Part shown: in pieces, positions 23,571 to 35,699 of the stretch
Numbering within the stretch: the first letter of the stretch is position 1
Layout of the letters: the number at the start of each line of letters is the position of its first letter
Origin: Primulina eburnea
Taxonomy: Eukaryota; Streptophyta; Magnoliopsida; Lamiales; Gesneriaceae
Assembly: GCF_022965805.1 (NCBI RefSeq)
Contig: NC_133101.1
Span: 22,406,868-22,470,867 of the forward strand
Direction: 5' to 3'
DNA length: 64,000 bases
Notes under the pieces: model-generated
What the model was told of the DNA's origin: nothing
The model's database searches: none
What the model saw: only the letters and a program-made list of their open reading frames with translations
Position numbers and translations under genes: made by a program

Positions 23571-25085
23571 ATTCAACCGCCTAAAATAAGGATAAAGGCT
23601 GCTTGAGCTTGAGACTAGTATCTGTGATTGTTGCGTGTTTTCTTAACTGCTCGCAAGCGCACGATGTCAAGTTATAGTAAAATGTACTTTTGAGTACAAG
23701 TGTCGATCCCACGAGGAGTGTGTATAAAAATGTATATCAATTCATGTAATTAAAATAGCCAAGACTTTATCTAGAAAAATCAATAATCAGATTTGTTTGT
23801 TTAAACGAATTAATTGAAAACAATGAATTAATTAAATCACCGAATTGAGAAATATCAATAAGAGAAAATCTCTAGAGAAATGATTTCACAAAGTTTCCAC
23901 GATAATTATTCACAATTGAATTTATATTCCTGAATTCCAATTATTTAATGACCAAGAACACTTAGATTATTTTATTCCCCCTTTCCCAAGTGACGAATAA
24001 CTGTATCTATCAACTTCGATTCAATTATTCCTAATTAGAATCTCAGTTTCATAGATAAATGCAAAAAATGTTCCTACTAAGCCTCGCTAAAGTTATACGC
24101 CTTCCGAACGCTATAAACATTTAACGATGTGTTCTAATGATCTATAATCCTAGTCCCTCTCCCGAGTTGTAGAATTAATCAAACAACAACAATTTATGGC
24201 CAGTAAATTGCAGTGCAATAAACACAGAGAAACACAAGTAAACATGAAACGGAATTCAATCTTATAAAATAACCACGTCAAATCATCGTGTCCACAAAGC
24301 TACATCATTCTCTAGAATGAGAAATTATTTCATCACAAAATCCAAAAGAAAACAAGACATATTCGTAGTTCTAGACATCGCTACACAATAAAATGAAGAA
24401 ACAAAGGAAAAGATAACAAATCCGAAGTGTCGTCTCTGTCCCCAGATCCGTCGTTCTTCGTATTTGCGATAGTTCTTCGCACTCTGAATCTCTGTCTTGT
24501 GTATGTGTTTCGTTTCTCGCGTCTTTTTCTCCCTGGACGGTTGAATCTCTCGTGTATTTCTCCTGTGATGGCGTATCCCTTTTTCTGACCTAGCGATCGC
24601 GCTTTTATACTTTTTCTGGACGCGGGGCGCGCGGTAGCGCGCGAGTTGCTGTGTCTGGCCGAGCATGTGTACGCGCGGGTGCGCGAGAGTTGGCGCGACC
24701 CCGCGCAAGCCTCTGGTCAGTCGCTAGTATGAATGCGCGCGCATGCGCGTGATGTCGCGCGGTGGCGCGCGATGTTCTGCTCGGGTGACTTGTCTTTGCG
24801 CGCGCGGCTGCGCGCGATGTGGTGCGATGGCGCGCGCCTCACTGGTCTTGCACCTATTTACCTGTGCGCGCGCGGGTGCGCGTGATGTCGCGCGGTCGCG
24901 CACACACATCTGTCCGGTGGCATGCTCATGGTTGTGCGCTTCTTGGTCCACTTGGCTTCGTGTTCGCTATTTTCTCCATTCCTGAAATGACAACAGAAAC
25001 AAACCAAAAACGCATAATTCTGTTCGAAACAAAGATAATTCAAAATGGATTTTAATGTAAATTAAGTCCAAATATTGAACTTATC
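23571..25085 (-). repeat. LTR-like fragment of an Athila/Tat-type element, minus orientation
   Basis: Near 23640-23720 the order 'ctcgcaagcgcacgatgtcaagttatagtaaa' and 'gtgtcgatcccacgagga' is the reverse complement of the style seen at the 3' end of the Athila LTR here (42780-42850: 'gggatcgatatt', 'actataacttgacc', 'ccgcttgct'). The block also holds a CG-rich alternating repeat at 24720-24905. No coding function is assigned to the frames within it. Confidence 0.45.
24720..24905. repeat. GC-rich alternating purine-pyrimidine tandem repeat
   Basis: A unit of the form GCGCGCGCATGCGCGTGATG followed by TCGCGCGG(T/C)GGCGCGC recurs about four times with variants, with runs of alternating CG/CA/TG. 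Overlapping open frames on both strands come from the repeat itself. Confidence 0.75.
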
Positions 25086-25089
25086 AGTG

Positions 25090-26202
25090 ATGTTGTGTAC
25101 CGTGTTTCATGGTTAGGGCACAGAGATGTCCAATCATGAAGATGTGTAATCATAGGATGATTGTATCGAACAACCATCTCTCGGGCTTTCCAAGTGGTTA
25201 GCATTCATCGAGAGAAAAAGTTCGTGGTTGTGATTGTACATGATTAGTCCTTACGACCAGAGACAACACTGAGGCTCTACATACTATGATTGTGCTTTGA
25301 CTCGTTTACCGACTCCGCGGGGGTCACAAGGTGGCGAGGTTGGGTGCAATTGAAAAATGTGTATGCATTGTAGTCGGAAATTCACAGCTCAACTACGGGC
25401 GAAATAGTAGTACATGAAATCTCTAGCCAGAGTGTGAGATGTACATTAAGGAAAGAGTTCTCTAGTTGTGCATGCGATGACACTATGGAAATTGCATGAT
25501 TGTATCACATAGCTATCAAATCTAATATGCAACCCTCGATGAACCAATGGTTGCAGATTTGATCGAAATATATGAGATGAAGGGACCGTACTTTACGTTA
25601 ATAATAACCGATTGGTTCTTGCAGGCACTATTAGTGATACTTAGGGAATCATGGGACGATGCTACTATACGATCTTACCATAATTCGATCGGTTTTATCA
25701 GAAAATGATTTCTGAATTTCTTATGATTAAATGTTGGTGCATAGAATACGACAAATTAGGGTAAGCCTGAATAAATGAAAATATCATCACAATGAGTTGT
25801 GAACTCACAGTAGCTGTATCCCTAAACCATTGAGGGTCACAAAAGTACTGGATCATTTTGTTCATGTTGAGAGAATAAATTTAAGTAGTTGAATTTATAT
25901 AAAATTAAGATATAGTAAATTCAAAGAGTTGAATTTATGATAATTAAATTTTGAGAAAATAAATTCAAATAGTTGAATATTTAAATATGAGAATTTAATT
26001 TATTAAACTCAAAATTTGAGTTTATTAAGAATTAAATTAAATATAAAGTGAGAGTTATGTTTGATGGGCTTGTCGGAGTACAAGTCTAACATATTAAATA
26101 ATTAAAGTTCTTAATGGACTTTGATTAATTAATTAAACTAGTTAGACTAGTCCAATTAATTAATCAAACCCATTAAAATTAATTATAGAACCTAAATGTT
26201 AT
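25090..26202 (+). repeat. Truncated copia LTR (LTR-D), plus orientation
   Basis: Blocks such as 'ttagggtaagcctgaataaatg' and 'accattgagggtcacaaaagtactg' are found reverse-complemented in 30640-30770, and 'tccaagtggtt' in 31348-31360, so this is a second copy of the copia LTR at 30473-31767. The first few hundred bases are missing; the right side is cut by the chromovirus at 26203. Confidence 0.6.
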
Positions 26203-28589
26203 TGTAACGTACCGTATTTTTGAACTACTTAAAATTTGCGGAAAAATAAAAATGTTTTTAAATAAATAATAATCTTTCAAATTGCGATAAAAATAAACTG
26301 CTTGCCTAAAATATTTGAAATAAAAACGATTAAAAACAAAGTTTTCCAAAAAGGTACTCGTTTAAACATAGTGAAATAGTTTCATAAAATCAGAGTAACT
26401 AAATTAACATGCTTGAAAATTCTTGAAAACATAGGCGGTCCTCGGTTTTAACCTCCGTGAAGTCCGAGCCGACTCACTGGTCCCCACCTCTCGCCTCCTC
26501 GAACTCGTCCTCACCTGCATCGATCAAGTCTAGTGAGTCTAAAGACTCAACATGTATAAGCTGAGAAGAACAAATAATACGTAATAAAACCACATGCAAT
26601 TTAATGTAGAGCTTATATACTTAAACTTGAACGTACTTACATAAACATAGATGTGCCATCATATCGTAAAACTTTTCATAAACATTTTCATAAACGTACT
26701 TGCATCATACATACGTGAACATACATAATCATCATCATTTTACATAGAGATATGTTTCAAAGCAAGTGACCCATAACATAATGTGCCTGATCAGACTAAA
26801 CCACAATATTAGGTTGGCAGGGATCATCACAGCCTTTCGACCGAACATCCACTCCCACATAAATAAGATCCACGGTCATGCTTTACCGAGTGGATTGGTC
26901 TCTGGTCATGATTACCGCTTCTCAATCCTGATCAAAACCGGGTCATGCTTTACCACCGTGGAGAGGTCCCCGGACACGTTATCCGGCTTCCAAATCCGTT
27001 CATAATTGGTCACAAGACAATTCACATACCTCAAAAACATAAAACATTTTCTTTTTGCACGTTGAACATACTTAAAAATGTCGAAGGCTTTGTTGGAACA
27101 CTCTGTACATGCTGTCATAACCACATCAGCAAAGATTCAGGAGATCCCAACAACTGCAACCAAAACTTAAGAAAACGTGAAAAACATGCACAAAATTTCA
27201 CAACTTGAGCGGTTTTACGATAAAAATCATATCTCTCACATTTATTATCAGAAAATTATGAATTTACTATCAAATCGAAAATAACACAGATTACTACATA
27301 TTATATGTTGAAAACATTTCAAAAAAACCAACCTATAAGTCGCAGAATTCGAAATAAAAGAGGGAGACAGGTTTTGTGAAATAGAAATTTCACATCTTGT
27401 GGGATTTTACGATAAAAATCATATCTCCCTCGTTTTGTATCAGAAATTTACAAATTTGCTATCAAATCGAAGATAACATAGAGTACTACAAATCATATGT
27501 TGAAAATATTTCCAGAAAACCAACATATAAGTCGCAGAGTTCGAAATAACAGAGGGTGGCGGGTTTTGTGACACAGAAATTTCACAGCTTGATTTTAAGA
27601 TAAAAATCATATCTCCCTCGTTTCTTATCAAAAAATTACGAATTTACTATCAAAGCGAAGGTATCAAAAATTAATACGTTTTAGATGTTGAAAGTTTTTC
27701 CAGAAAATCAACCAAAAATTCACAGTAATCAAAATGACTGCAAACTCGGTTTTTGAGATCTAAAAATCATTTCAAAATCAATCCAACCATTTTTGGTCAA
27801 ACGTTGCATATCACACATGAATTTTTTCACACAATAAACATCATGACAAATACTATGACAATATCGATGCAAAAACGAAAGAGTATACATGCCTTTAATC
27901 TTTAAAACTCATGACACGACGATACCGAAGCGGAGAAATGCGAGGGCCGATACGGGACGATTTGCGGCACGATTACTTGAAGAAAATGAACGTGAATTCA
28001 CTGAAAAATTCGAAGGGGAAGGTGGCTGCTGCTGAAATAACTAAGAACCCTAGGTTTTTCTCTAATAAAAGAAATGAAAGCTCAAGGGAAATTTTTTTGT
28101 GTGTGTGAGAATGTGTGTGCGTGTGTGTTTTAGTTAATTAGGAGAAGAAAATTGCTTAATTAAATAATTAACATGCTAATTAAAATGTTAAACCAATACT
28201 AACATTACTAAAATCCCCTAATTAAAAATAAAATACCCATGCGATAAAATTTAAAGGTATAAAATCACCTAATAAATTAGATTAGACTTTAAAATACTTT
28301 AAATTTCCATAAATCTTTTAAAATACAAAATTTCTTGACTTGAAATAAAATACAATTTTTCCGTAAATTTCCTAAATCGTCACGGGTCTCTTTTCCTTAT
28401 CCGCATCGAATATTCGCCTGAAACATAAAACTCAAAAAAACATTTTAATGCGCATTAAATAAACATATAATATTTTAAAATAATGCTAGTCATAAATCAT
28501 GCATCGCTAAAATCATTTTAAAATTAAATAAATAATTTAAACCATTAAATAAATGAATGGTTTCACGTGTACTTGTTTTGGGCTCTACA
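26203..28589 (-). repeat. 3' LTR of the defective chromovirus (LTR-A copy 3)
   Basis: It starts TGTAACGTACCGTATTTTTG and ends TTTTGGGCTCTACA. The 16-bp palindrome is at 26534-26549 and the 190-bp triplication at 27201-27750. A polypurine tract directly abuts its right end. Confidence 0.88.
27201..27750. repeat. 190-bp unit in three tandem copies inside LTR-A copy 3
   Basis: Units start near 27201, 27391 and 27581 and match those at 10281-10830. The third unit has a short deletion in 'cacagcttgattttaagataaaa'. Confidence 0.8.
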
Positions 28590-30180
28590 ATTCCTTCCCC
28601 ACTTAAATAAATTTCGTCTTCGAAATTAAATCTTACCAAACAATTCCGGGTATCGGCTTCTCATATCTGCTTCGGCCTCCCAAGTGGGCATCCTCCATCG
28701 ATTAATTCAGCCACTAGACTTTGACCAACTTGGTCACTTTAATTTGTTCCGAAGTCTCTGCACCTATCTGTCTAGAATTCGGATAAGTCTTTCCACATAT
28801 GCCAGATCTGGAGCAAGCTGCAACGGATCATAGCTCAAAACATGCGAAGGATTAGCCATATACTTCCTCAGCATCGAAATGTGGAACACATTGTGTACTC
28901 CGGCCATATTCGGCTAGAGCTACAAAATAAGCAAGTATCTCAACTCTATCAAGAATTTAAAAAGGTCCAATGAATCTCGGACTCAACTTGCCTCTCTTCC
29001 CAAACCTCATAACACCCTTCATAGGTGCTATCTTCACGAATACGTGATTTCCTACATCAAATTCGAGATCCCTTCTTCTCTTATCAGCATAACTCTTCTG
29101 GCGACTCTGGGCAGTCTTCATTCTTTCTCGGATCTTGGCCACCACATCTGCAGTATGCTGAACAATCTCTAGACCAAGTTCTGATCTCTCACCGATTTCA
29201 TCCCAATGACGAAGATCTGCTTTTCATTCCAAACAATGCTTCGTAGGGAGCCATACCTATAGATGATTGGAAACTATTGTTGTAAGTAAACTCTACTAGA
29301 GGTAGCTTCGATTCTCAATTCTCATGGAAATCGATGACACAAGCTCGCATCAAATCATCAAATATCTGAATCACTCTCTCAGACTGGTCATCTGTCAGAG
29401 GTTGGAATGCCGTGCTGAATAGCAACTTCGTCCCCATGACTGCATGTAAACTCTTCCAAAAGGACGATGTGAATCTCGGGTTCTTGTCGGACACGGTAGA
29501 AACTGGGATCCCATGCAATCTGACTATCCCCCGGATATAGAGCTCTACATACTGAGTCATGGAGAAATTCGTCTTCACCGGTCAAAAGTGTGCCGATTTA
29601 GTAAGTCGATCCACTATAACCCAAATAGCATTAGATCCTCTGTCTGACCTCGGCAATCCAACAACAAAGTACATGCTGATATTCTCCCATTTCCACTCGG
29701 GAATAGGGAGCGGCTTAAGCATACCTCCAGGCCTCTGATGCTCTGCTTTCACTTACTGGCAAGTGAGACCCTTAGACACAACACGACGCATGTCCCTCTT
29801 CATCCCTGGCCACCGATACAAAATATGTATGTCCTTGTACATCTTGGTACCCCTTGGATGGATAGAATATGGAGATGTATGTGCCTCTGTCAAAATATCA
29901 TCTCTGATCGAATCAACACTAGATACCCACATAATTCCTTTGTACTTCATAATACCATCAGACAGTGTGTAGAGTACACTACCCTTGGCCTAATCATTCA
30001 GTCTCCATTTCTGTAACTGCTCATCTGAAGGCTGACCTCTACGGATTCGGTCTGGAAAAAATGACTGGACTATCAGATTAGACAGCTTAGGAGCTCTGCC
30101 CTTAGGATAAACTTCCAGGCCAAACCTCTAAATCTCTGACTGAAGAGATCTCTGCGCTGATTTGAGGTGTAACTTCATGA
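28590..30180 (-). pseudogene. Chromovirus pol remnant: linker, integrase, C-terminal domain
   Basis: From the right, the minus strand reads MKLHLKSAQRSLQSE, then ILTEAHTSPYSIHPRGTKMY (integrase zinc region, 29753-29950), a degenerate core with VSTVSDKNPRFTSSFW (29315-29578), and AQSRQKSYADKRRRDLEFDV with GKRGKLSPRFIGPF (28957-29145). Further left, stop-ridden codons for the chromodomain lead to the polypurine tract. The second catalytic Asp is present in the SDKNPRF context; flanking frames are broken. RT and everything before it are deleted between 30180 and the primer site. Confidence 0.85.
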
Positions 30181-30224
30181 GCTTCTCCCAACTGGCAGTA
30201 GGCATAGCCCTTTACAACAACACC

Positions 30225-30236
30225 GCTATGATACCA
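30225..30236 (-). promoter_or_regulatory. Primer binding site, initiator Met tRNA type
   Basis: The minus strand reads TGGTATCATAGC two bases from the LTR edge (TG at 30239), fixing polarity. Confidence 0.75.
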
Positions 30237-30238
30237 AC

Positions 30239-30472
30239 TGTAATGTACTGTATTTTTGAACTACTTAAAATTTGCGAAAAAATAAAAATTTCAAGAGCTT
30301 CGTTGGACCACTCTGGACATCCTGCCCTAACCACAACAGCAAAGATTCAGGAGATCCCAACGAATCATGCAACCAAAACATGAGAAAACGTGAAGAACAT
30401 GCACAAATTTTCATAACTTGAGCGGTTTTACGATAAACATCATATCTCTTCCATTTCTTATCAGAAAATTAC
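30239..30472 (-). repeat. Truncated 5' LTR of the defective chromovirus
   Basis: It begins TGTAATGTACTGTATTTTTG like the left LTR, jumps near 30287 to sequence equivalent to about 27080 ('gcttcgttgga'), and ends near 'cttatcagaaaattac'. It therefore has an internal deletion of roughly 0.8 kb and lacks its right half. Confidence 0.7.
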
Positions 30473-31767
30473 TATTTCATCAAAACAGGTAGTTCCACTC
30501 TCCTTCCTCAATTAGAAATTAAGTAACTTTCATTTCTTCCATCTTATGAAATCAAATTATAAACTCTTTTATAAGCATCTTGTTTGATCTCCATCAAATT
30601 ATAGTCGCCAAATTCAACTCCTTGAAGTTTGGCTTTCTCAACGGGAACACAAAATCTGATACTTTTGTGACCCTCAATGGTTCATGGATACAGCTAGCTA
30701 TGTGTTCACATCTCCATGTGATTCAGAATGACATTTATTTTATTCGGGCTTACCCTAATTAATCCCATTCATTTCATCAACTTCTTGATCAAGAATGTTA
30801 TAATTTATTTCTGATTGCACCCATCAGTTCATGTTTAGAGCGTCCAGTAGCATCGAACCATGATATTCTAGCCCCATGATCCCCTAGGTATTGATGATAG
30901 TGCATGCAATAACCTTAACTTATGGTTAGCTTACAGTATGATCTCTTCAACACATATATCCAGATCGAGTCGGCAACTATTGATATATCGAGAGCTACAT
31001 ATGAATTCGATAACGATATTATTTATTTTTGAGTAATAATAGTGGTATGGTATGTACAACTAGGAAAACACATTGCCTTAAAGTACATTTCTTTCTTTGG
31101 CCAGAGACTCCTTACACTATTAACTTATCAGATCACATAGGATATTTTCATCCGTAGGCAAACGGTGAATCCCTGACAACAATGCATTTGTTCCTATGTA
31201 TTTCGAAACTACATCCAATCTCGCCATCTGATGACCCTCAATGGAGTCGATAAACGGATCAAAGTGCATGCTAGTACATAGATCCCCTACATTGTCCCAG
31301 ATCAAAGGACTAATGGTGTGCACTATAACCGCAGATCATTCCACTTGATAAGTGAGAACCACTTGGATAGTTCGAGGAGGGTAGTTCAGTGCTTCATCAT
31401 ATGATCACTCATCTGTATGAATGAACATATGTATGCCCTTGCCAATGAAACTTGATATTTACGTCACAGATGCTAGTCTCGAGCTCAAGCGAATTTATCA
31501 TTATTTTAGACGGCTGATTCGACTAGAAAACTGTATAGAATATATGGAACACTTTTTAATGAGTTTCATGATCTTACGTTGAGAGACAGACCTCATTTTA
31601 CCTATTGTATATTCAAAGAATTTATAAATGCAGCTTGCATTAGTATATAGATAAAGTATAATGTCATAATTGAATAAATTCGTAAAATATTAAAATAAAT
31701 ATCGTTTTACATTAGAGTCAATAAAAGTCCAAGCCACAAGTTGACTTGCTGGACACCAACTCTTACA
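30473..31767 (-). repeat. Copia LTR (LTR-D), minus orientation
   Basis: Its right edge is clear: the minus strand reads TGTAAGAGTTGGTGTCCAGC starting at 31767, preceded by a purine-rich tract and the end of RNase H. The left edge is not resolved because it abuts the truncated chromovirus LTR. Confidence 0.65.
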
Positions 31768-32115
31768 ATCTCCTACTTTCCCTATAGCCAAATACCTATA
31801 GATCTTAGACCTATTGTTTCACGATGCTTCTCAAACAATTGTCCTGGTATGGCTTCGTCAGTGGATCAACAGAGTTGTCTACAGAGGTGACTCTCTCTAC
31901 TGATATGTCTCCTCTTCCCGAAATTTCTCGGATTATGTGGAACTTCCTCAGTATATGTTTGGATCGCTGATGAGACCTCGGTTCTTTGTTTGCGCAACGT
32001 CACCGGTGTTGTCACAGTAGACCAGGATTGGATCAACTATTTGAGGAATGACACCCAACTCTTGAACGAAATTTCTCATCCAAACATGACTTTGTCCAGG
32101 GATGCCTTGTATTTG
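31768..32115 (-). pseudogene. Copia RNase H C-terminal fragment
   Basis: The minus strand reads VQELGVIPQIVDPILVYCDN, then after a frameshift SKHILRKFHIIREISGRGD and SVDPLTKPYQDNCLRSIV, the end of a copia RNase H, followed by a polypurine tract and the LTR-D start. The upstream part of pol is missing. Confidence 0.82.
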
Positions 32116-33239
32116 TGTTGAACACTATCGATCTATGCATTTATTATTTTATTTTACTGATAAATAAATGAAAGAGAGCTCCAACTTCGCACCCAACCAA
32201 AGACTAATAAATAAAAAATTTAAAACATAAAGCTATGCAGAAGAATTCAGAAAAATTAGAAAATGAGGGATCTTAAAAGAACAAGCTTTTGAGCGACAAT
32301 GATATCAACGTAAAGAAACATACATCGGAAGCTTTTTGTAAAAAATCAAACGAATCAACTTCAAAGCAACATATATCAAGCTTATGGCAGATTTTGATCA
32401 CATATAATCAGGAGTAGAGCATTGATGGATCATCGGGTCGGATGGGTTTTGCCGGAACAAAATGGTCAGGTGTTGAAGTTTGAACGAAAATGTACCAAAA
32501 AATTCGCGGTCGGAATGAGGTGGAAACACCATCTACAAGCTAGATTAGCAACTGATAGGTTGTTGCTCTGTCAATCCGCCAGCCGAGATGTTACTAACAC
32601 ACACCTCGTACGCGTATCGAGCCGGATCCATTTCAAGGATTTGACCCAACGCCATCTCAAATGTTTTGAGAGAGGCAAACAAACCCCAACCCTTGGAGGA
32701 TACTGTCCACGTTTCTCGATTCCCTCAACTTAATTGTCCTCGCTAAGGTTACAGGCCCTCTCGACTAAACCCGACAAACAACAGTGCGTGGAAATAATTT
32801 ATTTATAAAGAACAAATTATTGATCAAACTATGATGTGGGAACAATAATTTTTTATACATTATTTACGCATTCAATGGACGTCGATATGCCCACTTTTAA
32901 CTCTTTCAAAGATCTTCCCATTAAAACATTCACATGCTACGCATATGTTGAGTTCAAACTAGTATTTCAATTATTTATTTTAAAAATTAAAATAGAGTTA
33001 CACATTAAATTTGTAAATGAAATTGAATTACGTTAAATTTCAATATTGTTTTTTGTTGAATATGATTTTATATGCGTTATGCATCCTAATTTTAAATTAA
33101 ATTACACCTATTTTAGGTATTACACATTTTTTATATAAATAGATTTAAAGTTGAAGCATTGAAAATTGATTTTGAAAAAAAAAACATAATATTCTACAAA
33201 AGACAAATATTTGCACATCAATATTGGATTGTACGCAGC
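32116..33239. other. Unassigned spacer
   Basis: A 103-codon frame (32422-32733) shows no motif I recognise. The rest is AT-rich. Possibly part of another decayed LTR. Confidence 0.3.
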
Positions 33240-34150
33240 GCAGTGTGCGGGCAGCAGAGTGTCTCGGGAAGTGTTCTGGATGATGGGCTTGAATTGTTTG
33301 GGCCTACGGTGTAATTTTCTGATTTTTCAAATTTTTGGGCAAAATTGATATTTTGAAAATTGCTTCAATTTTTCTTTTGGAAAATTAAATTTTAGAAAAT
33401 TAATAGTTTTCTTGTAAATCAATTATTATTGATTTAATTGGAAATTAAATAAAGGTATTTATTTAATTTATTAAATTCTTTAATAATTGTGGTGGTTAGT
33501 GATAAAATTATTAGATATAAGATTTATCCGTCAATTAAATTTGTTTAATTAATTGATGATAATATTTGATATTAAATGCATGAAGGATGATCGAGAGTCT
33601 TGACCAATGTGTTAGGTGTATGTTAGGATATTTTACTGTTTTTTATTTGTTTTGTTAATATTTGATATCATAAAGTGGGCCTGGTTTATGGCCCGTTTCC
33701 ACCTCATGAGATGTATCCCTTATGTGCCATGGCTATTTAAATTAATTGTTAGAAATAGTATGAGATCAAGACTGGAAGATGGTGGACCCGATGCATAAGA
33801 TGGAGACATGTAAAATATTGGAAGCTCTTGTAATAGTTGCATTTGCATCCCTGCATTCACCTAGGTTTTGGACCTGGATCCATGTTTGGCTCACATGGAT
33901 CTAATAGTGTTGGCGATCGATCATCCTTGTTTATTTGTTGTTGAATGTCATATTATGATATATGCGATATATAGTAGTATGCGTATATGTATATTATTAA
34001 ATAATATAGTTGCATGAATCCGGCAAATATACAAACTCGTGACACGCGTTTTTAAAATTAAAATGATGAGACAATTTTAAAATTTAAATCTCTCATTTTT
34101 AATAAGATTCAAAATTTATATCAACCGTAAAAGTAAAAATTAAAAAAGTT
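33240..34150 (+). repeat. Probable decayed copia LTR
   Basis: The TATTTAAATTAATTG and GTGTTAGGTGTATGTTAGG composition, with a G-rich start and AT-rich body, resembles plant copia LTRs, but no paired copy, primer site or duplication was found. Confidence 0.25.
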
Positions 34151-34369
34151 TAATTTTTCCTTGCTTTCCATCAATAGTGGTTTTATGTTGATCGCTACAC
34201 GTGGACAGTGTCTGACTCATATTATTTGGGAGGCCTGGACGGCAGAAAGCTGTGACTTCCACCGAACATATGATGTGAATTGAGTGGAACTCCCATGACT
34301 TCGGCTCATATTATTGGGGGAACTCATGAGGACCGTCTACTGCAATCCAATATTGGGTGTTTCGTTACC

Positions 34370-34690
34370 TCCACAGCCCACTTTGAGGGGGCATGTTTAG
34401 GAAACTCTACAATCAGAAGGGATTAGACACATTAGCCATGACTCAAATTCTGGAAGCATCCATGGAAAAATTAATGGAAGAATTAGTGTTGTCAAATCTC
34501 AACCATAATTATTGACTTTTCTTTATTTATTCCTTTGTCTAAATATAACACTTTGCAATCTCGAGAACTCCTCTGTATATATACACTGTGTGATTGAATA
34601 GAAAAAGAGATCAAGGGAAAGAAAATCATTTTCTTCCAATATTTCTCAGAGAGCTCATTTACAGGAGAATGCCCCATCTAATAACTCATG
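34370..34690 (+). repeat. Polypurine tract plus start of a copia LTR
   Basis: TTTGAGGGGGCA is followed by TGTTTAGGAAACTC at about 34394, the usual 3' junction of a plant copia element in plus orientation. A TATATATACA box at 34574 and a purine-rich leader-like stretch follow. The right edge is uncertain. Confidence 0.45.
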
Positions 34691-35397
34691 GTCCTTATTA
34701 TAAGATCTATGTTCAGTACATGATTCTATTTTGATAAGACTTTGTTCTGTTAAGATTCTGTTCTAGTTAATATGATCCGATCGATATAAGTTCTGAACTC
34801 TGTCTGTTCCGTTATCGACTTCTGATCTGAAAAATGATCACTTAAAGATATGTATATGTATAACTTGTTATTCCGTTATTTGATTGGCTCCCATTTGCTC
34901 AGTGTTTCCCAAAACGCCCACCTCTTACATACTCCCCCGATAATAATGAAGAAGAGGTGGAAGAGAATGAACAAGATCAATTTTGGGGTTAGTGAAGAAT
35001 CCAGAGTTATGAAGATCAAATCCTTGATTTCAAGTTTATTTGCTTCCACATTTCGCATTTTTATCTGTAATAACAACTTCCGTTTTATTCGTATTTTGCA
35101 CATATAAACACCATGTTATTTTATGAATTAAACTTCTTTTGGCTATTTTTTATGAAGTTTATTATTTTCAATTAAATTGTTAACAATGTCAGATGTAATC
35201 AAAGTCTGGGTCTCGAGGCATGACTAGAATTTCTGCTGCTTTTATCGAGAGTGGCTGCCATTTTGAGTTCCATGGTACTTGTTGAATTCCAACTTTTTTT
35301 AGGTTCAATTCCAGCCCATCTCGTTGGAAATAGTAGGCTGCCCAGAAATGGGACTTTACTGCTTCGATTTAAATTCGTTTTTTTTTATTTCTCGTTA
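34691..35397. other. Unassigned spacer left of the Helitron
   Basis: The frames on both strands at 34850-35107 overlap and resemble nothing known to me. No gene is claimed. Confidence 0.35.
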
Positions 35398-35668
35398 TCT
35401 ATACTATATTATTAAGTGTGAAGACATGATAATAACTACCTAAAAAGGACTTTAACTTTTTTTTTCCCAATTTTACCTTTATATGATACTAATATTACAC
35501 TTTTGTTTTTTGTTTTTTTTAATTTCAACACACTCTTTTATTTTTATTTTTTTATTTCAACTATTCAAATATCATTTTAGTCCCTCTATAATTTGTAAAT
35601 TTCACTTTAGTCCATCGATATGATAAAAAAGATTGTACATACACACATCGCGTGTGCAGAGTAACTAG
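35398..35668 (+). mobile_element. Short non-autonomous Helitron, 271 bp
   Basis: The 5' end TCTATACTATATTATTAAG is a typical plant Helitron start. The 3' end has a CACAC/GTGTG stem-loop (35642-35656) eight bases before CTAG. It lies between A (35397) and T (35669), as Helitrons insert into AT without duplication. There is no coding capacity, so it would depend on a Rep/helicase element elsewhere. Confidence 0.85.
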
Positions 35669-35699
35669 TATTGATTATTGGGTTGTATTATTGTCGTAG

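Larger units (their letters stand above)
26203..30472 (-). mobile_element. Defective Tekay/Del-like chromovirus, minus strand
   Basis: Left to right: complete 3' LTR (26203-28589), polypurine tract (28590-28604), a deleted pol (about 28640-30180), primer binding site (30225-30236) and a shortened 5' LTR (30239-30472). Gag, protease and RT are absent. The 5' LTR has lost most of its length, so no target duplication can be checked on the right (left flank GTTAT). Confidence 0.85.

Noticed and set aside
32422..32733. 103-codon frame
   Set aside because: No recognisable motif, start context or homologous copy in the window. Left as unassigned.
34850..35107. Overlapping 85- and 75-codon frames on opposite strands
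   Set aside because: Mutual mirror frames with low-complexity Lys/Phe/Ile content and no domain.
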